From an uncultured Bacteroidota bacterium (lineage in GTDB: Bacteria; Bacteroidota; Bacteroidia; 2-12-FULL-35-15), in contig CAIRRW010000508.1 of NCBI GenBank assembly GCA_903881065.1, forward strand, positions 1 to 13,733: a stretch of DNA of 13,733 nucleotides, read 5' to 3'. This document shows, one piece after another, positions 1-7,234 of this stretch. The translations under genes and the position numbers were made by a program. The notes under the pieces are model-generated. The model saw nothing but the letters and a program-made list of their open reading frames with translations. It had not been told where the DNA came from and did no database searches. The stretch's first letter is position 1; each line of letters begins with the position of its first letter.

Positions 1-708
1 ATTCCAATTAGCCATTTTAAAGAAAATCTTTTTATTCTAATGCAGGATATGATGCCGAAGGCTGCTTTTGAAGCAACTAAAGATACTATACAAGATATTA
101 TTCAGAAAAAGAGAGGAGGATTATTATCTGTTGGGTTTTTCTCTGCGTTATACTTTTCTACCAATGGATTCAATGCAATGGTTAATGCCTTTAACTCCAC
201 TTACCATGAAATAGAACCACGTGGTTTCTGGGCGCAACGTTTGGTTTCATTATTTATGCTTATTGTTTCTGTAACTTTAATTTCATCTTCAATAGCACTT
301 TATATTGGCACTGAACGATTGATACACCCTCTAAAACATACCCATAACATTATTTATTTAATTCTTCATTCCATTAAATGGGTAATTCTATTTGGGCTTT
401 GTTATTCAATTGTTTCGTTTAATTATTTTGTAGGACCTAAGAAGAAAAAAGGATGGAGTTTTTTTTCTGCTGGTTCAATGTTTGCAACGGTACTTATCGT
501 TATTGCAACTGTAGTGTTTTCTTTTTATGTAAATAAATTCGGAAAGTACAATAAACTCTATGGTTCCATAGGTTCATTAATTGTAGTGATGATGATAATC
601 TATATAAACTCTTTTATTTTACTCCTTGGTTTTGATTTAAATACAAGTATTCATGGAGCAAAAAGGCACCTTGAATCGTTTGATAAGAAAAGAATCAAAA
701 GTTTATAA
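1..708 (+). CDS. YihY/BrkB-family inner-membrane protein, 3' part (5' end outside window)
   Basis: The frame is already open at base 1 (13 codons precede the first ATG at 40), so this is the C-terminal 235 residues of a longer protein; the ATG at 40 is probably internal. The sequence alternates about five hydrophobic helices with short polar loops. It shows typical YihY features: an N-terminal FSALYFSTNGFNAMVNAFN block, a PRGFWAQRL turn entering a membrane helix, and a late helix pair ending INSFILLLGFDLN. YihY (formerly called RNase BN by mistake) and BrkB are polytopic inner-membrane proteins of poorly defined function, possibly transporters. The tail is basic and cytosolic-looking. The TAA stop directly abuts the stop of the convergent TerC gene with no spacer and no obvious terminator, so the two transcripts probably overlap at their 3' ends. 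The family call is from recognition of sequence pattern; the function is unknown. Confidence 0.85.
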   Translation: MPISHFKENLFILMQDMMPKAAFEATKDTIQDIIQKKRGGLLSVGFFSALYFSTNGFNAMVNAFNSTYHEIEPRGFWAQRLVSLFMLIVSVTLISSSIALYIGTERLIHPLKHTHNIIYLILHSIKWVILFGLCYSIVSFNYFVGPKKKKGWSFFSAGSMFATVLIVIATVVFSFYVNKFGKYNKLYGSIGSLIVVMMIIYINSFILLLGFDLNTSIHGAKRHLESFDKKRIKSL

Positions 709-1461
709 TTAATCTGACTTTTTATTTCTATTGCGCTTCGCCTCTTTCTTTCGCATCGTAATATTCATCATTTCAACAAATAATGAGAAGGCAATTGCAA
801 CATAAACAAATTGTTTATTAACCTGCAAATGTAGGGAGTCAAGAATTAAAATCCCCCCTATCATTAATAGAAAGGATAATGCCAATACTTTTATCGTAGG
901 GTTATCATTAATAAAATCACTGACTTTTCCTGAGAATGAAATCATTATAATCATTGCGATAATAACTGCCAATACCATAATTAATAAATTAGATACTAAA
1001 CTTACAGCAGTTAATATTGAGTCGAAAGAAAATATTATATCAATCAAAACAATTTGCAACACAATAGCGTTAAAGCTTATTTTCTTCACTTTCATTTCCG
1101 TTTCATCATTCCCCTCAATCCTATTTTTAAGCTCAATTGATGTTTTATAAAGAAGGAAGACTCCACCTGCAAATAAAATTAAATCACGACCAGTAACACC
1201 GAATTTTAGAATGCAAAACAAAGGCTCCTTTAATCCTGCAATCCATGTTATACAAAATAATAATAATACACGCATAATTAATGCAAGCATTAATCCTATT
1301 GTTCTTGCCCTACCTTGCTTTGTCCTTGGCAATTGGCCTGACACAATTGAAATAAAAATAATGTTATCAATGCCCAGAACTATTTCCAATACTGATAATG
1401 TTAGTAAACTAATTAATGAAGCTATTGAAAAAAGTTCTTGAAAATCCTGAGCAAGGTGCAT
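709..1461 (-). CDS. TerC-family integral membrane protein
   Basis: This is a polytopic membrane protein of 250 residues from the preferred start. It carries both TerC signatures: LEIVLGIDNIIFIS in the first helix (residues about 25-38) and IDIIFSFDSI in a middle helix (about 140-149). The intramembrane Asp residues in these motifs are the family's likely metal-binding or transport residues. TerC proteins are linked to tellurite resistance and, in several bacteria, to manganese export or metal loading of exoenzymes; the substrate here is unknown. The frame extends upstream to an ATG at 1512. I prefer the ATG at 1461 because a TAnnTTTG promoter element at 1480-1487 would place transcription initiation downstream of 1512, and because the shorter form begins just before the first hydrophobic helix, as is usual in the family. 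The tail is basic (KKEAKRNRNKK). Its stop abuts the stop of the convergent YihY gene. Confidence 0.9.
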   Translation of the reverse strand: MHLAQDFQELFSIASLISLLTLSVLEIVLGIDNIIFISIVSGQLPRTKQGRARTIGLMLALIMRVLLLFCITWIAGLKEPLFCILKFGVTGRDLILFAGGVFLLYKTSIELKNRIEGNDETEMKVKKISFNAIVLQIVLIDIIFSFDSILTAVSLVSNLLIMVLAVIIAMIIMISFSGKVSDFINDNPTIKVLALSFLLMIGGILILDSLHLQVNKQFVYVAIAFSLFVEMMNITMRKKEAKRNRNKKSD

Positions 1462-1479
1462 ATGTTTTTCCGTTTTCTG

Positions 1480-1487
1480 CAAAAATA
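1480..1487 (-). promoter_or_regulatory. Bacteroidota-type -7 promoter element for the TerC gene
   Basis: On the minus strand the sequence reads TATTTTTG, matching TAnnTTTG. A TTG lies 18 bases upstream of it on the same strand, close to the usual -33/-7 spacing. The site is about 18 bases before the ATG at 1461, and this decides the start chosen for the TerC gene. Confidence 0.55.
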
Positions 1488-1587
1488 CATAGATTTTGCT
1501 AACCACAACCAAAATTATTCTAATTGATTTTCAATCAATTAAAAATTATTTTAGTGCTATGTTATACATGGTATCAGTTTATATATA

Positions 1588-1595
1588 TATCTTTG
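1588..1595 (+). promoter_or_regulatory. Bacteroidota-type -7 promoter element for the padR-pspC operon
   Basis: TATCTTTG matches TAnnTTTG, about 85 bases upstream of the PadR start, in an AT-rich divergent spacer. I see no clear -33 TTG at the standard distance. The implied leader is roughly 75-80 bases, long enough to hold an operator for PadR autoregulation, though I could not identify one. Confidence 0.45.
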
Positions 1596-1680
1596 CATCG
1601 TCATGTTGTAGGTATTATAAATAAGCTTCATTATTCCAAACTTACAGTAGAATCATTAAATACTAAATAATAATTAAACA

Positions 1681-2013
1681 ATGAACATAGAAAACACAAA
1701 AGCTCAAATGAAAAAAGGTGTACTTGAGTTTTGCATTTTGTCAGTTCTCTCTAGTGGCGATCAATACCCATCTGAAATAATTGAGAAATTAAAAGATGCA
1801 AAACTTATAGTAGTTGAAGGAACATTATATCCTTTATTAATGCGATTAAAAAATGATGGTTTGTTAAGTTACCGATGGGAAGAATCTTTATCAGGTCCAC
1901 CTCGAAAATATTATAAACTGACTCCTGTTGGAAAACAATATTTAAAAGAATTAAAAACATCTTGGAATGAATTAGTAGATGCAGTAAATAAAATAATTGA
2001 TAAAAGTAATTAG
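1681..2013 (+). CDS. PadR-family transcriptional regulator
   Basis: This 110-residue protein fits the small single-domain PadR regulators. The winged helix spans most of the chain: MKKGVLEFCILSVL is helix 1, YPSEIIEKL leads into helix 2, VVEGTLYPLLMRLKNDGLL is the recognition-helix region typical of the family, and SGPPRKYYKLTPVGKQYL is the beta wing. A C-terminal helix (residues about 90-110) is the expected dimerisation arm. PadR proteins are dimeric repressors that often control a neighbouring membrane or stress gene. Here the PspC-domain gene starts 42 bases after the stop on the same strand, which suggests one operon and probably autoregulation. PadR plus PspC-domain membrane protein is a common pairing in Bacteroidota. 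The effector ligand is unknown. Confidence 0.93.
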   Translation: MNIENTKAQMKKGVLEFCILSVLSSGDQYPSEIIEKLKDAKLIVVEGTLYPLLMRLKNDGLLSYRWEESLSGPPRKYYKLTPVGKQYLKELKTSWNELVDAVNKIIDKSN

Positions 2014-2055
2014 TGAAATATAAAAAGAAATTAACAATAACTAAATCTAAATAAA

Positions 2056-3735
2056 ATGAATCGGACAATAACAATGAATTTAAATGGTATCATTTTTCAC
2101 ATCGAAGAAGATGCATATGACAAACTCAATAAATATTTGAGTACAATAAAAGGATATTTTAAAGATTCCGAAGGGCGTGATGAAATAATGAGTGACATTG
2201 AAGCTCGAATTGCAGAGATGCTTTCAGAAAAGGTTAGCAGCACAAAACAAGCTGTTCTTTTATCGGATGTTGAAAGTGTAATCGCTGTTATGGGCAAACC
2301 AGAAGACTTTGCTGATGATTCAGAAAGAAAAGAGAGTACTGAAAACACTAACTCTTCAAGTGACGAAAACAGGACTTCATACCCAAATAATAAAAGAAGA
2401 AGAGTGTTTAGAGACACTGATGATAAAATACTTGGCGGGGTATGTGCTGGTATTGCCAATTATTTTGACTTCGATCCTCTTTGGTTACGTGCAGCATTTG
2501 CAATAAGTTTTTTTGCTTTCGGTTCCGGTTTTCTTTTATACATTATTCTTTGGATAATTATTCCTGCAGCAAAAACTACTGCGGAGAAACTTGAAATGCG
2601 TGGAGAAAAGGTGGATATAAATAATATCGGAAAAGCTGTGAATGAAGAGTTTGAAGACTTCAAAAAGAAAATGAAAGATTTTGGACATGAAGTTAACTCA
2701 AAGGAAAATAAGGAAAAGCTTAAAACTACAGCTCAAAAAGCAACGGAATTTATTGGAGATGTATTTCATAATATAATTCATGTTTTCGGAAAGATAGTTG
2801 CTTTCTTCCTTTTGTTTATTGGAATTGTATTAATGGTTGCTTTATTAGCAACAATATTTGGAAGCGGTACAATATCTGTTTTTAATACTTCAACCAGCAC
2901 TATTCATTACTCATTATATGAATTCTGTTCTACTGTTTTACCTGGTAGTTTGCCAATGTCACTTGTGGTTATTGGAATAATTTTATTTATTGGTATTCCT
3001 TTGTCAGCAATGATTTATTCGGGAATTAGACATTTATTCGGGATCAAGCAAAAGAATAGAATTGTGAAATACTTTTTCAATACATTATGGCTTGTAGGTC
3101 TTTGTCTAATGATTTATATTGGCATCAAAATCGGGAATGACTTTTCGGAAGAAGCAACTGTGAGAGAAAGAATTGAAATTACTCAACCAACAACGAGTAC
3201 GCTAACCCTTGATTTAAAAGCTTTGCCAGAAGATGATATTGATGCAACCTATTATCATCATCGCAAACACAAAATAGATTTGGGTGATTGGGCGGTAATT
3301 TCGAAGGATGAAAATAGTTTCAGACTTGGATATCCTTCTATGAGTATTCAGCCTAGTGAAACAGACAGTTTTCAATTAATTGCTGTAAAAAAATCGAATG
3401 GAAGAAATAAAAAAGAAGCTACAGGTTATGCCAAGAATATTGATTACACAATAACTCAAAAGGATTCTGTTTTCACATTCAATAATTATTTTGAAATTAA
3501 ATCAAATGATAAATTAAGAGCACAGGATTTGAAATTGATATTGAAAGTTCCGGTCGATAAGATTATCTTCTTAAGTAAACGTATGGAGAAGATAATTTAC
3601 AATATTGAAAATATAAGCAATACGCTGGACGATGATATGGTAAACCGCAGATGGAAAATGACAAAGCAAGGGCTTGAGTGTATTGATTGCGATGGGCTAG
3701 ACAATTTACATAAACATAAAACAGGCACCTATTAA
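2056..3735 (+). CDS. PspC-domain membrane protein, likely envelope-stress related
   Basis: This 559-residue protein has several parts. Residues 1-85 form an N-terminal segment beginning MNRTITMNLNGIIFHIEEDAY, recurrent in Bacteroidota PspC proteins. A polar Ser/Asn/Glu-rich linker spans about 86-112. The PspC domain spans about 113-172, with FRDTDDKILGGVCAGIANYFDFDPLWLR followed by a hydrophobic helix ending LWIIIPAA. A charged helical stretch follows (about 175-235). Three further membrane helices lie near 245-269, 301-322 and 340-360. The C-terminal 200 residues look soluble and beta-rich. In Proteobacteria PspC is a membrane sensor of the phage-shock response, but a full Psp system is not present here, so the exact role is inferred only. 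The gene follows padR by 42 bases with no intervening promoter seen. The last residues contain CIDC, whose role I cannot assign. Confidence 0.9.
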   Translation: MNRTITMNLNGIIFHIEEDAYDKLNKYLSTIKGYFKDSEGRDEIMSDIEARIAEMLSEKVSSTKQAVLLSDVESVIAVMGKPEDFADDSERKESTENTNSSSDENRTSYPNNKRRRVFRDTDDKILGGVCAGIANYFDFDPLWLRAAFAISFFAFGSGFLLYIILWIIIPAAKTTAEKLEMRGEKVDINNIGKAVNEEFEDFKKKMKDFGHEVNSKENKEKLKTTAQKATEFIGDVFHNIIHVFGKIVAFFLLFIGIVLMVALLATIFGSGTISVFNTSTSTIHYSLYEFCSTVLPGSLPMSLVVIGIILFIGIPLSAMIYSGIRHLFGIKQKNRIVKYFFNTLWLVGLCLMIYIGIKIGNDFSEEATVRERIEITQPTTSTLTLDLKALPEDDIDATYYHHRKHKIDLGDWAVISKDENSFRLGYPSMSIQPSETDSFQLIAVKKSNGRNKKEATGYAKNIDYTITQKDSVFTFNNYFEIKSNDKLRAQDLKLILKVPVDKIIFLSKRMEKIIYNIENISNTLDDDMVNRRWKMTKQGLECIDCDGLDNLHKHKTGTY

Positions 3736-3845
3736 TTTCATACTCTTCAATCAATGCAATTTAATGAAATAAAAATATAATTTATCTGTAACTATTGAGA
3801 ATAGTAATTCGTCGTACTGATAAATAACAATTAAATTTTTAAACC

Positions 3846-4163
3846 ATGAAAAATGTTTTCACATTAATTATGGCTGCATTCATTGGCACTTCAGTTGCAA
3901 TGGCAGACGGAACACAAAGCATTCAGGAAACAATAAGCAAACAGTTAGCTGTTCCTGCGGAAATGCTTATTTCAAATTATGAAAAGGTTACTATTGATTT
4001 TAAAATGAAACCTGATGGAGAAATTGCATTAATAGATGTAAATTCTCAAAATGCTGATTTGAAGAATCAGGTTATTAAACATTTTAAAGAAATCGATTTC
4101 AGCAAGGCTGAAAAACTAACTGTAGGAAATTACAGTATTAATGTTTTTTTCAAATCAATGTAA
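3846..4163 (+). CDS. Small exported protein of unknown function
   Basis: This 105-residue protein begins with a clear Sec signal peptide: a Lys near the N-terminus, a hydrophobic core and a cleavage site around VAMA-DG (residues 17-22). The mature part is about 85 residues. Its pattern VTIDFKMKPDGEIALIDVNS followed by an amphipathic helix (LKNQVIKHFKEID) and a final strand resembles the beta-alpha-beta layout of small TonB-C-like domains; this is an inference from pattern, not a family assignment. It sits 110 bases after the PspC gene on the same strand. That spacer has no TAnnTTTG match but contains a small inverted repeat (ACTATT-gag-AATAGT, 3791-3805), so it could be a third operon member or have its own unrecognised promoter. 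It probably acts in the periplasm, perhaps with the PspC protein. Confidence 0.75.
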   Translation: MKNVFTLIMAAFIGTSVAMADGTQSIQETISKQLAVPAEMLISNYEKVTIDFKMKPDGEIALIDVNSQNADLKNQVIKHFKEIDFSKAEKLTVGNYSINVFFKSM

Positions 4164-4251
4164 CTTTTTGTTGATCTATTCGTCTAACCTTTAAAATAGA
4201 TTAAAACGTACTTTATTGAGGGGGTATAAAAATTTCGTGCAAAGAAAAAAA

Positions 4252-4283
4252 GGGGAATAAGTTCGTAGCATTTCTTATTCCCC
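4252..4283 (-). terminator. Hairpin, terminator-like when read leftward
   Basis: GGGGAATAAG (4252-4261) pairs perfectly with CTTATTCCCC (4274-4283) across a 12-base loop. Read on the minus strand, the stem is followed at once by seven T residues (the A run at 4245-4251). Read on the plus strand it is followed by GCCCCTTT, a poor U-tract. No leftward gene ends next to it, because the acyl-CoA dehydrogenase already has its own terminator at 4386-4414. It may be a back-up terminator, or the end of an unannotated short RNA. Confidence 0.5.
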
Positions 4284-4385
4284 GCCCCTTTCCTATTCAA
4301 ACAATTACTACATCGCGATTACCAATCCTCTTATAATTATAATGTTTAAATTAATTGTTTCTGCTTTGAGCTCCAATCAATAAAA

Positions 4386-4414
4386 AAGAGATTGTCTTTT
4401 TAAGACAATCTCTT
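4386..4414 (-). terminator. Intrinsic terminator of the acyl-CoA dehydrogenase gene
   Basis: AAGAGATTGTCTT (4386-4398) pairs perfectly over 13 bases with AAGACAATCTCTT (4402-4414) around a 3-base loop. On the minus strand the stem runs into a T-rich tract (the A run at 4382-4387). It begins about 27 bases past the TAA of the leftward acyl-CoA dehydrogenase gene, the expected position. Confidence 0.8.
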
Positions 4415-4441
4415 CAATAAGAATTTATTAAAACGAAATTC

Positions 4442-5581
4442 TTAGCTCAATAAAGATCTAGAAATTACAATCTTCTGAACTTCTGTAGTACCTTCATAAA
4501 TCTGAGTAATTTTTGCATCACGCATTAAACGTTCCACATGATATTCTTTCACGAACCCATACCCACCATGTATTTGCACTGCCTCCACAGTTGTATCCAT
4601 AGCTACTTTTGAAGAAAACACTTTTGCCATTGCACTTGCAGTAGTATAATCCAAATGTTTGTCTTTTAGCCATGCCGCTTTCAAACAAAGCAAACGAGCG
4701 GCTTCTATTTGAGTAGCCATATCTGCAAGTTTAAATTGAATGGCCTGATGTTGATTAATTGTTTTCCCGAACGCCTTACGTTCTTTAGAATATGCCAAAG
4801 CTAATTCATAAGCACCAGAAGCAATTCCTAATGCTTGAGAAGCAATACCAATTCTACCGCCTGTTAAAGTCTGCATTGCGAATTTAAATCCGAAACCATC
4901 TTCTCCAATACGATTTTCTTTTGGCACCTTTACGTTATCGAACATTAATGAATGGGTATCAGAACCACGAATACCCAACTTATTTTCCTTTGGACCAACA
5001 ACAAAACCAGGCATCCCTTTTTCTACAATAAGTGCGTTAATACCTTTATGTCCTTTTTCAGGATGAGTTTGAGCTATTACCAAATATACAGAGGCTGAAC
5101 CGCCATTAGTTATCCAATTTTTTGTTCCGTTTAATATATAATGGTCGCCTTTATCAATTGCTGTGGTTCTTTGAGATGTAGCATCTGAACCTGCTTCCGG
5201 TTCTGATAAACAAAAAGCTCCGATTATTTCGCCGGTTGCCAAACGACGCAGATATTTCTGTTTTTGTTCTTCAGTACCAAACGTTTCAAGTCCCCAGCAA
5301 ACCAAAGAATTATTTACAGACATAACTACAGAGCACGAAGCATCGACTTTTGAAATTTCTTCCATTGCCAATACATAAGAAATGCAATCCATTCCGCCAC
5401 CACCATATTTTTGGTCAACCATCATTCCTAAGAATCCCAATTCGCCCATCTGCTTTATTTCTGCTGCCGGGAATTTTTGATGTTCATCGCGCTCAATAAC
5501 TCCTGGTTTTAAAACATCGTTTGCAAAATCGCGTGCTGCTTTTTGAATCATCAAATGTTCTTCTGTAAGATTAAATAACAT
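4442..5581 (-). CDS. Acyl-CoA dehydrogenase (short-chain/butyryl-CoA type)
   Basis: This 379-residue flavoenzyme is full length for the family. It catalyses FAD-dependent alpha,beta-dehydrogenation of an acyl-CoA, passing electrons to electron-transfer flavoprotein. Visible features are the N-terminal helical domain (MLFNLTEEHLMIQKAARDFA), the FAD/substrate loop FCLSEPEAGSDA (about residues 123-134), WITNGG, the R-G-SDTHSLMFDNVKVP segment of the beta domain, the ERKAFGKTINQHQAIQFKLADM signature of the C-terminal helices, and QIHGGYGF. The terminal IYEGTTEVQK motif provides the catalytic base, Glu363, in the position used by short-chain and butyryl-CoA dehydrogenases. The substrate could be butyryl-CoA or a short branched acyl-CoA; sequence alone does not decide. 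It is a single-gene unit with its own terminator, divergent from anmK, with a promoter element at 5627-5634. Confidence 0.96.
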   Translation of the reverse strand: MLFNLTEEHLMIQKAARDFANDVLKPGVIERDEHQKFPAAEIKQMGELGFLGMMVDQKYGGGGMDCISYVLAMEEISKVDASCSVVMSVNNSLVCWGLETFGTEEQKQKYLRRLATGEIIGAFCLSEPEAGSDATSQRTTAIDKGDHYILNGTKNWITNGGSASVYLVIAQTHPEKGHKGINALIVEKGMPGFVVGPKENKLGIRGSDTHSLMFDNVKVPKENRIGEDGFGFKFAMQTLTGGRIGIASQALGIASGAYELALAYSKERKAFGKTINQHQAIQFKLADMATQIEAARLLCLKAAWLKDKHLDYTTASAMAKVFSSKVAMDTTVEAVQIHGGYGFVKEYHVERLMRDAKITQIYEGTTEVQKIVISRSLLS

Positions 5582-5611
5582 GTTGTATATTTTTTATGTT
5601 TATTATTGTTT

Positions 5612-5619
5612 TATTTTTG
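5612..5619 (+). promoter_or_regulatory. Bacteroidota-type -7 promoter element for anmK
   Basis: TATTTTTG matches TAnnTTTG and lies about 45 bases before the preferred anmK ATG at 5664. No TTG occurs at the ideal upstream distance. It supports the downstream start, because the far upstream ATG at 5580 would lie outside the transcript. Confidence 0.45.
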
Positions 5620-5626
5620 AGAGGTG

Positions 5627-5634
5627 CAAAAGTA
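5627..5634 (-). promoter_or_regulatory. Bacteroidota-type -7 promoter element for the acyl-CoA dehydrogenase gene
   Basis: Read on the minus strand the site is TACTTTTG, matching TAnnTTTG, about 46 bases upstream of the ATG at 5581. It faces the anmK element at 5612-5619, so the two start sites would fall within about ten bases of each other and transcription would cross. Confidence 0.5.
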
Positions 5635-5663
5635 AATTTAATATTCAAATTTTACTACTAAAT

Positions 5664-6746
5664 ATGACAAATATCAATTCTAAAGTATATAATGTTATCG
5701 GTTTAATGTCAGGAACATCTCTTGATGGGCTTGATATTGCCTATTGCAGGTTTACATTTACAAATAAACAATGGGAATATGAAATTATTAATACCGAAAC
5801 CATTCTTTACTCCAACGAATGTAAGAAAACCCTTTTATCTCTTGAAACAGCTGATGCACTTACATTTCAACGAATAAATGTAGAATATGGTTTCTATTTA
5901 GGTCAACGGGTTTCCGATTTTATAATTAATTACAATATTAAAGCAGATTTTGTGTCTTCGCATGGTCATACCATATTTCATCAGCCGGAGAAGAAACTTA
6001 CAGTCCAAATAGGTGCTGGCAGTGCAATCGCTTCTCGATGCAGATTACCTGTGGTATCAGATTTTCGCTCTTTGGATGTTGCATTGGGAGGGCAAGGAGC
6101 TCCATTAGTACCATTTGGCGATAGACTATTATTTGTTGATTATGATTTCTGTCTTAATCTTGGAGGATTTTCGAATGTTTCGTACGATTATAAAGGTCAA
6201 AGAATAGCATTTGACATTTGCCCAGTAAATATTATATTAAATGAAATCTGCAAAAGATTGGGGAAAGATTATGATAACGGTGGAGAATTGGCAAAAGATG
6301 GTATGTTAAGCCATTATTTATTGAATGAATTAAATCAGATTGGATATTATAAACAGACAGCAAATATTCCTAAATCATTAGGTAAAGAATGGGTTTTAAA
6401 AAACATTTACCCTTTAATTGACCAATATGAATTGGATGAAAAAGACATATTACGTACTTTTTGTGAACATATTGCCATTCAGATTTCAAAAGCATTAAGT
6501 AATTTTCCAAAAGGAAAACTATTAATTACTGGGGGTGGCGCTTACAATACATTTCTAATTGACTGTATTCGAAACAATGTAATTCATGAAATAATTATCC
6601 CTGATAAAAAGATCATTGAATATAAAGAAGCTATGGTATTCGCATTCCTTGGGGTATTAAGAATGCGAAATGAAATCAATTGCTTGAAAACTGTAACAGG
6701 TGCAAGTAAGGATAATTGCGGAGGAAGTATTTTTTATTTTGACTAA
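5664..6746 (+). CDS. anmK: Anhydro-N-acetylmuramic acid kinase
   Basis: This 360-residue protein phosphorylates and opens 1,6-anhydroMurNAc, released by lytic transglycosylases, to give MurNAc-6-phosphate for cell-wall recycling in the cytosol. Family motifs are all present: the nucleotide-binding GLMSGTSLDGLD (13-24), SHGHTIFHQP (99-108), the DFRSLDVALGGQGAPLVP substrate/catalytic block (133-150), NLGGFSNVS (165-173), FDICPVN (183-189) and ITGGGAYN (288-295). An ATG at 5580 in the same frame would add 28 residues and overlap the start of the divergent acyl-CoA dehydrogenase gene. Those residues look non-native (Tyr/Phe/Cys-rich) and the promoter element at 5612 lies downstream of that codon, so I take 5664. 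No etherase gene (murQ) is adjacent. Confidence 0.94.
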   Translation: MTNINSKVYNVIGLMSGTSLDGLDIAYCRFTFTNKQWEYEIINTETILYSNECKKTLLSLETADALTFQRINVEYGFYLGQRVSDFIINYNIKADFVSSHGHTIFHQPEKKLTVQIGAGSAIASRCRLPVVSDFRSLDVALGGQGAPLVPFGDRLLFVDYDFCLNLGGFSNVSYDYKGQRIAFDICPVNIILNEICKRLGKDYDNGGELAKDGMLSHYLLNELNQIGYYKQTANIPKSLGKEWVLKNIYPLIDQYELDEKDILRTFCEHIAIQISKALSNFPKGKLLITGGGAYNTFLIDCIRNNVIHEIIIPDKKIIEYKEAMVFAFLGVLRMRNEINCLKTVTGASKDNCGGSIFYFD

Positions 6747-6766
6747 TAAATAATTACAGGAAAAAT

Positions 6767-6791
6767 GCTGATTCTAAAAGAAACAATCAGC
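6767..6791 (-). terminator. Weak hairpin terminator for the small charged protein gene
   Basis: GCTGATT (6767-6773) pairs with AATCAGC (6785-6791) across an 11-base loop. On the minus strand the stem is followed by ATTTTT. It lies 25-50 bases beyond the stop of the leftward gene ending at 6817. The short stem makes this a modest call. Confidence 0.4.
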
Positions 6792-6816
6792 TGATAAATG
6801 GTAAAAACAGTATCAA

Positions 6817-7053
6817 TTAAAAATCATCTTCAAAAAATTCTTCGTCTTCTTCTTCATCAAAATGATTTCCAAACTTAACATCATCTTCTAATCGAAAATC
6901 TTCTTCTTCTTCATCAAGTTGATTTTTCCAACCTTTCTTTTCCTTTTCTTTTAAAGGTTTAAGTTTTGCCGGTTTTCTTAACTCATCCGAATCTTTTACT
7001 TTTTCGCTGCCTTTTTTAGCAGCTACTTTTTTTGTATTGTTTAGTTTTTTCAT
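6817..7053 (-). CDS. Small, oppositely charged two-part protein, unknown function
   Basis: This 78-residue protein has no signal peptide or hydrophobic segment. The first half (residues 1-45) is strongly basic, rich in Lys and Ala (KKLNNTKKVAAKKGSEKVK), while the second half is strongly acidic, with runs such as DEEEEDF and DEEEDEEFFEDDF to the C-terminus. It is probably disordered and cytosolic; such proteins can bind nucleic acid or basic partners, but nothing here proves that. A near-consensus -7 element (TTAGTTTG on the minus strand, 7074-7081) lies about 20 bases before the ATG and a small hairpin follows the stop, which supports a real independent gene. It stands alone between anmK (convergent) and the MscS gene (divergent). 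I do not recognise a named family. Confidence 0.7.
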   Translation of the reverse strand: MKKLNNTKKVAAKKGSEKVKDSDELRKPAKLKPLKEKEKKGWKNQLDEEEEDFRLEDDVKFGNHFDEEEDEEFFEDDF

Positions 7054-7186
7054 TTGTAATGAAATTAATTTTTCAAACTAAATGTTGATTTTTAAAGGTT
7101 AATAATTATTACTGTTACGCAAATTTCTAAAAAATTATTACTCAAAACAAAATTATTTTAGAAAAAAATAGTTGAAATTTTCAATA

Positions 7187-7194
7187 TACCTTTG
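7187..7194 (+). promoter_or_regulatory. Bacteroidota-type -7 promoter element for the MscS gene
   Basis: TACCTTTG matches TAnnTTTG and is followed by GCAACC, 40 bases before the ATG at 7235. It sits in a very AT-rich spacer (7054-7234). The nearest upstream TTG (7172-7174) is closer than the usual spacing, so the -33 element is uncertain. Confidence 0.55.
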
Positions 7195-7234
7195 CAACCA
7201 AAGGAAATTTTACAATTAAAAACAAATATATTCA

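Noticed and set aside
2097..3754. Minus-strand frames opposite the PspC gene
   Set aside because: They are antisense to a clear domain-bearing gene and have no motif of their own.
5580..5663. N-terminal extension of anmK from the ATG at 5580
   Set aside because: It overlaps the divergent gene's start and precedes the promoter element. The added residues are Tyr/Phe/Cys-rich and unlike the family.
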